64,000 nt of DNA from Ixodes scapularis. Lineage: Eukaryota > Arthropoda > Arachnida > Ixodida > Ixodidae. Below the pieces are notes generated by a model. The model was not told the DNA's origin. It ran no database searches and saw only the letters and a program-made list of their open reading frames with translations. The stretch's first letter is position 1; each line of letters begins with the position of its first letter. The stretch spans positions 4,862,196-4,926,195 of the forward strand of contig NW_024609839.1 in assembly GCF_016920785.2 (NCBI RefSeq), read 5' to 3'. The translations under genes were made by a program, and so were the position numbers. Shown here piece by piece: positions 42,791 to 54,800 of this stretch.

Positions 42791-43763
42791 CTGTGATTGT
42801 GGCGAAACCTCTCTTCAACAGCTCAGCTTTCTTTTGCTGTTCAATCTGTATGGGACAAGTAGGGTGGAGTGCGTCATGCTGCTTTCCGCAGTTGATGCAT
42901 TTTGGGTTTGTGGCATCACATTTTGTACTGCTATGCCCTCCTCCGCATCGGGAACAAGTCTCGCCGTTTTTACAGGTCACGCCCTTGTGGCCATAACGGC
43001 CGCTGTTTTTGCATTACAAAGGGCGTTCTTTGAATTGCGAGACCTGATATCGCACTCCGAAGAGGAGCGCACATCGGGGCAGGAAAATGAAGCGAATGTT
43101 ATTTTGACTACAGTTGTGTCCCTCAGTCTCATTGCCTGAACAATTGGTAGATTAGAGGCTAAATGTATTTGAATGCCTGAGTCAATGATGTCCTTCTGTA
43201 CGCCTCATATCACCCCAACCGCTGCAAATCGAGGAACCGGCTCGTACGCCTTGACGCCCACCCCGCAATAGGCAGTGAGCTTTAGCAGTGTGTTAGTGGC
43301 AAGGGGGTTTCGAGTATCCACAGCAATAAGGTTCATACGCTTGTTAGGACGTGGCATCAGAATGCATTCTGGACAGTGCAGTTCGGAGAGGTCGGACGCC
43401 TTTTTCATTTGCAAAATTCCTCAGAGATTCCTGTGGGTTGATTGGAATGAATATCACAAAGAGGGCCCGGGGGTGATCTGGTGGCTGGACGTCCGTTTTC
43501 GAGACGTCACGGTCACTGGAGTGGCGCCGCTTTTGCATTTGACGACGATATTCTGTGCTCTTTTCGTCGGTCTGGAGCGCCATGTCCTGGCTTAACAAAG
43601 CAGGTTGGCTTTGTACTGCGTCAGGCTGTGTGAGGGTGATGAGTGATGACGGCTCCTGTGGTGTTGAAGCTACCAGAAGCTCCGGGTTTAGTCGGGACGA
43701 GTAAAGGTGGTCATCACATGAATTTGGAAGAATTTTTTCGGCTTCGTTAACAGCACCATTCAC
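42654..43763 (-). pseudogene. Gag-like ORF1 of the I-type element
   Basis: The frame at 43763-43344 holds ALFVIFIPINPQESLRNFAN. The frame at 42980-42654 holds two CCHC-type zinc knuckles, CSRCGGGHSSTKC and CINCGKQHDALHPTC, as in I/R1 gag proteins. It is broken by frameshifts near 43350 and 43000. Confidence 0.7.
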
Positions 43764-45440
43764 TACGCCTGTTCTCCCGGCGCTCTTCCTTGACGGCAGA
43801 GCAAGTTGTAAGGCTTCAATAGACCCTTGCTGTTTGAGATGAAATGGAATACAAATTATCTCAAAAAGCAGAAAATATGTCCCAATCGGAGAATTTTACC
43901 CTTTCATTTCTCCCTTTCCCTTTTTGTTTTCTTCATTGCGTTTAAAATTATTGGAGGACGTGAAAATACGCCACCGCGACCACCGCGCTTGTTTATGGCA
44001 CGTGCTGAGTTCGTCATAGGGGACGTGATAATATGTCGTTTTCTATTTGAGGGTGCGGGAAATTTAAATTGAATCACGGTCCATGGTCGACGCGCACAGC
44101 TGTGCACATCATGAGTTGTAGTAACGCTTTTTTTTGCGCTTCTTTTTAATATTGTTTGTAAAGAAACATTATGACTGTTGATTTGGCGAGGGACCGCGTG
44201 TACGCTTCGCCGATGCACCTCTACCATTAACCCGAATCCGGTTTGTAACATGAGTGATGGTTATACAAAATTATACAAAGCACCGAATATTAAAAAGAAA
44301 ATATTTCGTAATACAGAACATTTTGTTGTCATCAGTCCCTACTATGTCAATATGTTTTTCACCTTTCATAAGTAGCCAAACTCACCATTTTGCTCCTAAT
44401 GAACTATCGCAGTTAAACAACCAAACCAACTGCAACAGAACAAAGGTACACTGAAACTCATGGAAACCGTTGACACAAAATACTAATGTAAAAGTAAATA
44501 AAGGCCATGGAATTTAAGAACACACTCAATGACGTACCAGCAGATTCCAGCACTGGTTGAAAAGTATAAATTTTTATTTATTTCTTTTGCTCTCAGGGCG
44601 TGACCATTAGAGAAGAGTAAGTGGTTGCATGAATTATTTAAAACACAGACACACACACACCCAACAAAATACTATTAGTGTCGATTAGAAAAGAAATGCA
44701 TTCCAAAGGTTTTTTTTGTAACGGTCATGATTCATGATAGAGACTATGGGCGCAGCAAGCTATTGATTATGGTGTGTAGCTTTTGTTTTGTAGTTGCTGC
44801 GGATAACTTCGTTTTTATGTGCTTTCGACGGGTTCTCGAGTTTCTAGCCAGATGGATCTCGTGGAATGAATGAAGAACACTGGCAGGGCTACGGAGCTGT
44901 GAGGTCGAGTCCGTTAAGGACTTGAATGTGGTTGTAACAGACAGGTTGACCATTGGACGAGGGAACGTGACGCGGGTCCTGGCTGACCTTTTTTTTGGGG
45001 GTCAGCGCCCTCCAAAGCCCCAGGAGGTCAACGCCCTCCGAAGCCCCTTCCAGGGTGGGACATATTTTGAACTGATTCGGCAGTTTGAATATTTAGGCCC
45101 ATGCTCCAAAAGACAAACAAAAGTTACTACTTGGCTTGGTATCCCAACTGAGCTCATTACACCACAGCAGTACCTGGTATGACGACAGTTTTTCACTACT
45201 GGAAAGAAAACGAAAAAAAAAAACGCGCAGCTGTGGTTTGTTTATGAGTGTGCATTTTTTGCTCACGGCGGAAGTCAGGGATCGCGAAAAAACAAACAAT
45301 GTACTCACTGACGGCAATAGCTGTTTGCGCGACTGAGCGCGTGCTGACGGCGAGCTCCCACAACTCTTCTGCAACGTGCATTCCCTAGAATCAAGACTGC
45401 CGGTCTCTGCAGCCCATTAAGCGCGAGACACCTGCGCGAA
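43764..45440. other. Gene-free stretch, nothing firmly recognised
   Basis: Mixed A+T-rich sequence with a CA run near 44650. Short open frames lack splice sites or family motifs. Confidence 0.35.
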
Positions 45441-45956
45441 AATCCATCCGATCCGACGTCCGATCCGGCAGTACGACTGCCTGATCCGAAAAATTAGGTC
45501 GCTTCAGACGTCGGATCGGCGATCCGACATGCGTCCAACGCGCCAGATAGTTTCGCACAGTGGACGGATTGTCGGATGCGTCCAACCAATAATAGCACAG
45601 CTAGCGCAAACGTCATGATGACGTACTGGGTCTGTCGGGACGAACAAGAAAACGGAACGCGCGACGGGAAGCCGGACGCGTGGATCCCGCTGACCCATTC
45701 GAGAAAGATGACCGCGGCAAAGAATGCACGCGCTAACGAGAACGAGCTTCTAACTTCGCTCGTGTGAGCTAAACCGTCAATATGGGACCAGAGATCTGGG
45801 AACGCGGACCTCCGCTGGAGTGCTTGGATTTCCTGGGCGGAGCCGAAAGGATCGTCGTGTCGCATGCAAGGTCGGAGGTGTGTGTCTCAAACTGTCGCGT
45901 GCGGCGATTCGGAGCGGCGTTCGGACTGCCAGATCGGACGTCGGATCGGACGATTG
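45441..45956. mobile_element. MITE with GATCCGACGTCCGATC-rich ends
   Basis: Ends of about 40 bp (AATCCATCCGATCCGACGTC... and its inverse ending ...GTCGGATCGGACGATTG) share the order motif-GGCAGT-C-CG. Extra copies of the palindrome GATCCGACGTCGGATC-like core lie inside. No coding content. Confidence 0.6.
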
Positions 45957-46645
45957 TGCCGTCCATGTGTCTCGCTCTTTAGTGTGAGCTCATCTCAAAT
46001 AGGGCGTCCAGTAAATACCCTCTACTAATTAGCAAAATAATGAACATAAATTAACTCAAGGGACCTTGAAACGATTTTGAAATTGAATTTCATCCATTGC
46101 ACGTCGTAAAAAGTGTAAAAAAAAAAACAACCACACACACAAAATAGAGTTAAAACATATCGCCATAGAACTTTTAAAAGAAAAGCGGACTTTTTTACAC
46201 CTTTCCTTCGAAAGCTCTCTGCCTTTTCACTGCGATGCATCCACGGTGCCAAGGCACGTCAGCCTAGTCGCCCGCTTCGCCACTTTAGTTCACGTCAGCC
46301 AAATCCACATCGCCTATTGGATAACAGCCCACCTGACCAGCACCGCGATCATAAACAATATATGGCCGGCGATTGTTTCATAAAAGTGTTGTTAAAAATA
46401 TTTTTATCCACATAGTTCTACGTTGCTATATCTGTGCTAAAATTACGTCGTCTTTTGCAATCGTAGGAAAGGCGTGTGGCGAGATTTGTACTGTCAGTAA
46501 AGTCGGGTTTTAGAGTCGTGATCGTCTAAGACGGCGCACTGCATCTCTTTCTTTCCTTTTTTCACTCACTCTGCCCTCCGACTCTATCCGGACAGAATAA
46601 AAGTTAATAAAGCTTGAGCCAACAGAAAACTCTGTACATTTTCTG

Positions 46646-46957
46646 CTACGCCAGTGACTGACGGCGCGTCCCCGTCTTCTTAGAGGCACAGCGGAAACGG
46701 TTGACGGTGGCGGAGAAGCCGCGGTCGTGCTGACCATCTGCTGCGCTTCGTACCGGCGTGAGGACCAGACCCATGCTCTCGCTGTAGCGCAACAGATCTA
46801 AATCAGTTTCGCTCAACTGCGATGTGTCCGTGGCTATCGCGGTGATGAGACACGCCGGTTCAGAGAATAGGTCGGTGGCATCGGTGCCATCAGCGCAGTA
46901 AAACCCTGTGGTAAAACCACGGAGCCTTCCTACACCGTGGGTAAAACCTAACGGCAC
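46646..46957 (-). CDS. Possible terminal exon, minus strand, function unknown
   Basis: After an acceptor-like TTTTACCACAG near 46905, an open frame with G+C-rich third positions (DTSQLSETDLDLLRYSESMG) ends in a stop near 46646. No family is recognised and no partner exon was found. Confidence 0.25.
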   Translation of the reverse strand: MPLGFTHGVGRLRGFTTGFYCADGTDATDLFSEPACLITAIATDTSQLSETDLDLLRYSESMGLVLTPVRSAADGQHDRGFSATVNRFRCASKKTGTRRQSLA

Positions 46958-49896
46958 ACCGCCAGCTCGCCGCTAACGCTCTCATTCTCCAACTTCCCGG
47001 AGCCGTAGTGCGTCACGACCGTCAAAATTACGCCGCGCCTTGTTTTGCGGTGACTTGGAGAGGAAGAAAAACTCGATGTTTCAATAATTTTTCCTGTAGA
47101 AGTTAGTAAACAAAAACGAAAACGGACGCCTGTTCCGCGTTCAGTGAACATTGAAGATTTAATATAAAAATTATTTGGCAAAAGTAAAAAGATAATTTCA
47201 TCGTCCACTTTCATGGGTCGACTTTTGAAGTAGTGAAAACAAAGATATCCTTCAAACTAGAAACTTTCCGAGAATCACGGAAAACCACTAAATCAACTCA
47301 TTTTTAAAAAGATGTAAGATAAATACAACATTTTACGGCGCTAAAAAATAAAATCGGCTTGGACGCCCGTATGTAGGTATTGGTTTCCTCTCAGAGGGCA
47401 ATTGATGAGCACCAAGTGAGCGAGTGTTTTTGTTCGGAACATTACCGAGCCTACCTCGTGTATCGACCAACTCTACTTTGAGACGTCACGCCCGTGCGGT
47501 GGCGCTGCTGTCGGCACTGAGCATGTGCACACGGCTAATTCAAAAATTTATTTTCGCATTCTTATATTATATTTTTTCTTCTGGAACAATATATTTTATG
47601 TTCATGGGAATTCTAGAGCAGGCTATTATAGTCATGGGTTAATTATTTTATTGGATAAATAACGAGTAATTATTGCCAGGTGCTTCCCACTTTTCTTATT
47701 CGATGTTAGCGTAAGTGGCTGATAATTTTACGCCGCACGCTAAGTATATAATCAATATGTGGACGATGAATTTTTTTATATTTTTGGTTTAGGTTTTTAT
47801 TTTTTTTTACAAATTTCTTATTTTTACTACAGAATAAAATGAAATATCAGAAACTTTCTGGTTCCACCTTTTTATTTTAATACTTTACTACGCAGTACAA
47901 ACTTTTCACATCAATATGGAAGGGAAAAATAAGATACACTTGTCAATATTTACTCGGTCACAAAATAATTAAGCCATGATTATACCAGCTTGTACCTGAG
48001 TATATTCAAGAATCGAAGAAAGAATAAAAAAACTTAGGGACAAGGACAATTTCCTTGTCCCTAAGTGTTTTTATTCTTTCTTTGACTCTTGTATTTTCAC
48101 CAACGAACTCTTTGATCTTTGTCTGAGTATGTAGTTTTAGATTTCTTCGTGTGAATTAACAACACTTTGTACCCATTCATGATGGTCGGCATAGGACCGG
48201 AGCCTTCTTTTCCCCCGTCATAATGTAAACCACAGAGTTATTACAATAAACGCTAGAGGCTCAGCTGGCGCTAGTGTCTACAGGACTTCCGGTTGCAAAT
48301 TGAAGCAGACAGCATGCAGTCTACTTTTCCAGTCTCCCTGTGTATTCCTATGGGAAGCGTACGTGATATTTTTCTCTTCGCCAGGCAAAAATAGAAATCA
48401 GCGTAGCATATCTACACGTAATGGTTACTCTGTAGCTTTATTCACATTATAAAAGTGTAATTTATTTAGGTAATGGTTTTCCTAATATTACTGAAAATAT
48501 TTAAATCATATGTCAATACAGACTATCCATTCAAGGAAAACAAAAAAGTGCGAAGGGTTTGTTCAGTAGTAATAGAATTCAGATGACGGAAACACAGTTT
48601 GTTACTTATTCACAGTTTGTTAGTAATTCAGTACGTGTTCTTCGTTTCATAACTCCATGCTTCGTTCTTGTCGGGTGTTTAATTCTTTGATTTGGTATAT
48701 AGTAGTTTAATTACAATTACTACTAGGTCAAAGTAATTAATTACATTTACAAATTACTTTCAAAAAGGAATGCATTTAGTTTACAATTGCTAATGTCTGC
48801 GAGCAACTGTACTTGGGCCGTATAAGTTTAAACGAGTTGTTAAGAATGCAAAGCATTTGTTCATTGCTTGCCCGAATGTATGAGGAGGCATAGGCATCGC
48901 TGTATAAATGTCATGGATTGTACTTTCCTTTTGGGAATTTTGTTAAATTAAGGATAGATCTTGACAGTCTGGGGTAATGAAGTCCTAAACTCTTACATTT
49001 TAATGAGTAATAATAAATTAGTTCATATGTCCGAAGACGCCAGATCGGGAACGTAAAATCGGGTTAACAAACGTTTGCTAGCCAGGCAAATAAAAATGCG
49101 ACAATTAGTCATCTCCGAATATTTTAATAGTGTTAATCTAAAGCACACGTCCTAATAGGAACCCATTCACACACAGACGTTTTACGTTATTGTAAGTTAT
49201 TTACATTGAGTTGGAATCATGGTGGTTCAGAACTATATAAAAATCGAATCGGGGCTCCGGAATCAATGGTGACAATAATTACAGGTGTGAAGTCAGTCTA
49301 CAAAATGCTGACACATATAATATACGAAGTAAAGCTAACAAGAAATGAACTAGGAACTGCGAGTGTGTCACCGAGCGCTAGGCCGCTGGTGCGGTCACTA
49401 AGGCTTTCAGAGGGGTGCCGTCAGCGCCGCAGTCTTGCAAAAGTAATTTGTAATTATGCCTGCATTTTTGTACTTCCTGAAATTAGAAAGAAAGTAATTA
49501 AATTAAAAAAAATTCTAGCCAAAAGTAATTAATCTCATTTACAAACTTAAATGGGTGGTTTCATTTGAAATCGAACACGCTTGTCGGGGTGGGTCTTTCG
49601 ATTTTCTTTTAAAAATATATGTAATTGCCCAATTTCTGGAAAGAACATAACCGCTTTTCAAAATTTTTTAAAAGAATATTTCGCTTCACTAAAAATTATT
49701 GAGCGGAGCAGGAGAAAAATCACTCTGTGATTTTTCTACCCAGTTCTGTACGCTGGTATGAATACGGGAAGCATACAAATCTCGCAGTAATTTTCTGCGC
49801 TCTTGTATGTTATTTGGACTATTTTTTAGTTCAAAGGAAAATACTTTTGTAGCTTTTTTTATTGAGGTAAAAAATGCCAAACATCGTCTCTTTGAC
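46958..49896. other. A+T-rich stretch, one hairpin, no genes seen
   Basis: Only hairpin H5 (48007-48091) stands out. Short frames near 47424 and 49206 lack splice sites and motifs. Confidence 0.4.
48007..48091. repeat. Foldback hairpin H5 (42-bp arms)
   Basis: CAAGAATCGAAGAAAGAATA... and its inverse ...TATTCTTTCTTTGACTCTTG pair around a 4-base loop, including ACTTAGGGACAAGGA. Mismatches are few, so it formed recently. Confidence 0.8.
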
Positions 49897-51895
49897 AATC
49901 CGGTGACATCTTCAGAGCCTTGTAACTCATGAGTTATTATATTTGTCGTTTACCAAATACTATGCGGGTGTAGCCCTATACATGGAATATCTACGGGAAA
50001 ATAAAATAAACTATTTAGTTTATTTTATTTTCACTGAATTTTTTATATAAAATTTGAATTATCGTTAAAAATGAAATTTATTGATATATTCAACCCACTT
50101 TATACAAAAAGGTCATTTATTATTTCGTTCATTTTTTTATTATTGCTGCCGATCATATGAACTTTCAATTGGCTTGATGCGATTTCCCCCTTTTTCTTGT
50201 TGTATCTTCTCAAGAAGTGATCGAAATCGCTCTCACGTTCTCTGAACGGCCAAACGCAGTTTCCGCAAATCGGCTTCGCTGCAAAGACTATACTGCTTAT
50301 TTCTGTGTTCAAATGCAGCGGGTAAATTCATTTCGATTGAGAACACTCGTGCTTGACTACATTGTATTTTATTAATTTTTAATGATGGCAGCTGACATTC
50401 CTTAGTCTGATATTTAGCGGTGCAGCGGATGTTCCATTATCCGATGTTTAAAGCCAGGGCACAAAGGGCGGAGAAAACGGAACGAGCTCTTCATGTAGCC
50501 AGACCGGGGTCATATACCTGTAAATATCTTTGCATTAAGCTCGGTGCGACGAAGTGGAGAAACTAAAGTCTACAGAGACATTAAGTAACTGCTCTCGCTG
50601 CCTTCTGCGCATGTGGGAATCCTTGCTTCTTGGCATTAAAGATATCGATCCCCCAGTCTTGAACAAAACCCAACACTTTTATTTTTAACTGCACACACTC
50701 GTTCAAACAGAAGGGCCACCGTCTCAGGTTCGCGCTTTAGCCCCAGTTTTCGTTCTGTCCGTCTCGACTTACCACGCTGTATAACTTCCCGGGTGCATCC
50801 GACCGCTGCGGTACAGAGTTCAGCTCACCCCCGCGCTCGATCGTCTCTACAGGCAAGCCGATGCCGTTGGTAAAAAATTCCAATATTGCGTTGCTCGTGA
50901 ACTGCACTATTTAAAGCACAACTACATATTGTTTTACAAGTGCATCCTAAATATATTAGCGTTAATTAATAAAATTTACTATTTATCGCCAATTGGTGTT
51001 TGTGGTCTGTAAAAATTGTCTTCGTTTCAAAAAAACTCAGTCCGTTTTCCTCACTTTTTTCTGCAAACTGCTTTTCCTTTTTAAAGAGGGGCATGTGATA
51101 TTACATATCTTTGATATACACGCTGACAATAAAGAACAGGCGATTACATGGTTATTTGATCGCACGCAACAAGACACATCATAGATTGGCGCCCGTGCCG
51201 GATGCTTCCTGGGTGTAGCGAAGATGGGCTTATAGCGCGAAGGGCCGGGCTGCTGTACGTGCCTTACAAGCTGTGTATAGCACAAACAGACATATGACCC
51301 CGGTCTGGCTACATAAAGAGCTCGTTCCGTTTTCTCCGCCCTTTGTGCCCTGGCTTTAAACATCGGATAATGGAACATCCGCTGCACCGCTAAATATCAG
51401 ACTAAGGAATGTCAATTGCCATCATTAAAAATTAATAAAATACAATGTAGCCAAGCACGAGTGTTCTCAATCAAAATGAACTTAACCGCTGCATTTGAAC
51501 ACACGAATAAGCAGTATAGTCTTTGCAGCGAAGGCGACCTGCGGAAACCGCGTTTGGCTGTTCTTAGAACGTGGGAGCGATTTCGATCACTTCTACAGAA
51601 GATACCACAAAAAAAGGGGAAATCGCTTCAAGCAAATTGAAATTTCATATGATCGGGAGCAATAAGAAAAAAAATTGATCGAACTATTAAATGGCCTTTT
51701 TCGATAAAGTGGGTTCAAAATATCGATTAATTTCATTTTCGACGATATTTCAAATTTTATATAAAAATTTCAGTGAAAATAAAATAAACTAAACTTATGC
51801 CCGTCGATAGATAGGGCTACACCCGGGTAGTATTTAGTAAGCGACAAATATAATAACTCTTGAGTTACAAGGCTCTGAATTTGTCACCGCATTGT
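49897..51895. repeat. 2-kb inverted repeat whose outer part is a satellite monomer
   Basis: The left arm 49897-50516 is the reverse complement, with divergence, of 51291-51895, separated by 774 bp. The inner 280 bp of each arm is unique (for example CAAAGGGCGGAGAAAACGGA) and the outer 330 bp is one monomer of the satellite that continues to the window end. Confidence 0.8.
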
Positions 51896-54800
51896 CTCGT
51901 GGGAGCGATTCCGATCTCTTCTAGAGAAGATACAACAAAAAAGGGGGAAATCGCATCAAGCCAATTGAAAGTTCTTTAGATCGGGAGCAATAATAAAAAA
52001 AATTGAACAAAATAAAAAAAATTCACTTTTTTGATAAAGTGAGTTCAAAATATCGGTTAATTTCATTTTCGACGATATTGCAAATTTTATATAAAAATTT
52101 CAGTGAAAATAAAATAAACTAAACTTATGCCCGTCGATAGATAGGGCTACACCCGGGTAGTATTTAGTAAGCGACAAATATAATAACTCTTGAGTTACAA
52201 GGCTCTGAATTTGTCACCGCATTGTCTCGTGGGAGCGATTCCGATCTCTTCTAGAGAAGATACAACAAAAAAGGGGGAAATCGCATCAAGCCAATTGAAA
52301 GTTCATTAGATCGGGAGCAATAATAAAAAAAATTGAACAAAATAAAAAAAATTCACTTTTTTGATAAAGTGAGTTCAAAATATCGGTTAATTTCATTTTC
52401 GACGATATTGCAAATTTTATATAAAAATTTCAGTGAAAATAAAATAAACTAAACTTATACCCGTCGATAGATAGGGCTACACCCGGGTAGTATTTAGTAA
52501 GCGACAAATATAATAACTCTTGAGTTACAAGGCTCTGAATTTGTCACCGCATTGTCTCGTGGGAGCGATTCCGATCTCTTCTAGAGAAGATACAACAAAA
52601 AAGGGGGAAATCGCATCAAGCCAATTGAAAGTTCATTAGATCGGGAGCAATAATAAAAAAAATTGAACAAAATAAAAAAAATTCACTTTTTTGATAAAGT
52701 GAGTTCAAAATATCGGTTAATTTCATTTTCGACGATATTGCAAATTTTATATAAAAAATTGAGTGAAAATAAAATAAACTAAACTTATACCCGTCGATAG
52801 ATAGGGCTACACCCGGGTAGTATTTAGTAAGCGACAAATATAATAACTCTTGAGTTACAAGGCTCTGAATTTGTCACCGCATTGTCTCGTGGGAGCGATT
52901 CCGATCTCTTCTAGAGAAGATACAACAAAAAAGGGGGAAATCGCATCAAGCCAATTGAAAGTTCTTTAGATCGGGAGCAATAATAAAAAAAATTGAACAA
53001 AATAAAAAAAATTCACTTTTTTGATAAAGTGAGTTCAAAATATCGGTTAATTTCATTTTCGACGATATTGCAAATTTTATATAAAAATTTCAGTGAAAAT
53101 AAAATAAACTAAACTTATGCCCGTCGATAGATAGGGCTACACCCGGGTAGTATTTAGTAAGCGACAAATATAATAACTCTTGAGTTACAAGGCTCTGAAT
53201 TTGTCACCGCATTGTCTCGTGGGAGCGATTCCGATCTCTTCTAGAGAAGATACAACAAAAAAGGGGGAAATCGCATCAAGCCAATTGAAAGTTCATTAGA
53301 TCGGGAGCAATAATAAAAAAAATTGAACAAAATAAAAAAAATTCACTTTTTTGATAAGGTGAGTTCAAAATATCGGTTAATTTCATTTTCGACGATATTG
53401 CAAATTTTATATAAAAATTTCAGTGAAAATAAAATAAACTAAACTTATACCCGTCGATAGATAGGGCTACACCCGGGTAGTATTTAGTAAGCGACAAATA
53501 TAATAACTCTTGAGTTACAAGGCTCTGAATTTGTCACCGCATTGTCTCGTGGGAGCGATTCCGATCTCTTCTAGAGAAGATACAACAAAAAAGGGGGAAA
53601 TCGCATCAAGCCAATTGAAAGTTCATTAGATCGGGAGCAATAATAAAAAAAATTGAACAAAATAAAAAAAATTCACTTTTTTGATAAAGTGAGTTCAAAA
53701 TATCGGTTAATTTCATTTTCGACGATATTGCAAATTTTATATAAAAAATTGAGTGAAAATAAAATAAACTAAACTTATACCCGTCGATAGATAGGGCTAC
53801 ACCCGGGTAGTATTTAGTAAGCGACAAATATAATAACTCTTGAGTTACAAGGCTCTGAATTTGTCACCGCATTGTCTCGTGGGAGCGATTCCGATCTCTT
53901 CTAGAGAAGATACAACAAAAAAGGGGGAAATCGCATCAAGCCAATTGAAAGTTCATTAGATCGGGAGCAATAATAAAAAAAATTGAACAAAATAAAAAAA
54001 ATTCACTTTTTTGATAAAGTGAGTTCAAAATATCGGTTAATTTCATTTTCGACGATATTGCAAATTTTATATAAAAAATTGAGTGAAAATAAAATAAACT
54101 AAACTTATACCCGTCGATAGATAGGGCTACACCCGGGTAGTATTTAGTAAGCGACAAATATAATAACTCTTGAGTTACAAGGCTCTGAATTTGTCACCGC
54201 ATTGTCTCGTGGGAGCGATTCCGATCTCTTCTAGAGAAGATACAACAAAAAAGGGGGAAATCGCATCAAGCCAATTGAAAGTTCATTAGATCGGGAGCAA
54301 TAATAAAAAAAATTGAACAAAATAAAAAAAATTCACTTTTTTGATAAAGTGAGTTCAAAATATCGGTTAATTTCATTTTCGACGATATTGCAAATTTTAT
54401 ATAAAAAATTGAGTGAAAATAAAATAAACTAAACTTATACCCGTCGATAGATAGGGCTACACCCGGGTAGTATTTAGTAAGCGACAAATATAATAACTCT
54501 TGAGTTACAAGGCTCTGAATTTGTCACCGCATTGTCTCGTGGGAGCGATTCCGATCTCTTCTAGAGAAGATACAACAAAAAAGGGGGAAATCGCATCAAG
54601 CCAATTGAAAGTTCATTAGATCGGGAGCAATAATAAAAAAAATTGAACAAAATAAAAAAAATTCACTTTTTTGATAAAGTGAGTTCAAAATATCGGTTAA
54701 TTTCTTTTTCGACGATATTGCAAATTTTATATAAAAAATTGAGTGAAAATAAAATAAACTAAACTTATACCCGTCGATAGATAGGGCTACACCCGGGTAG

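Larger units (their letters stand above)
33316..43763 (-). mobile_element. Decayed I-type non-LTR retrotransposon, interrupted
   Basis: Minus-strand pieces appear in I/R1-clade order: gag with zinc knuckles (43763 to about 42654), endonuclease (about 42300-41661), reverse transcriptase (about 41500-39660, resuming 35340-34436) and RNase H (34392-33800), then a C-terminal tail. Frames are broken repeatedly. Insertions within it are a CR1/L2-type LINE, E-box MITE B, a hAT MITE and hairpin H4. RNase H separates it from CR1/L2. Confidence 0.8.
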
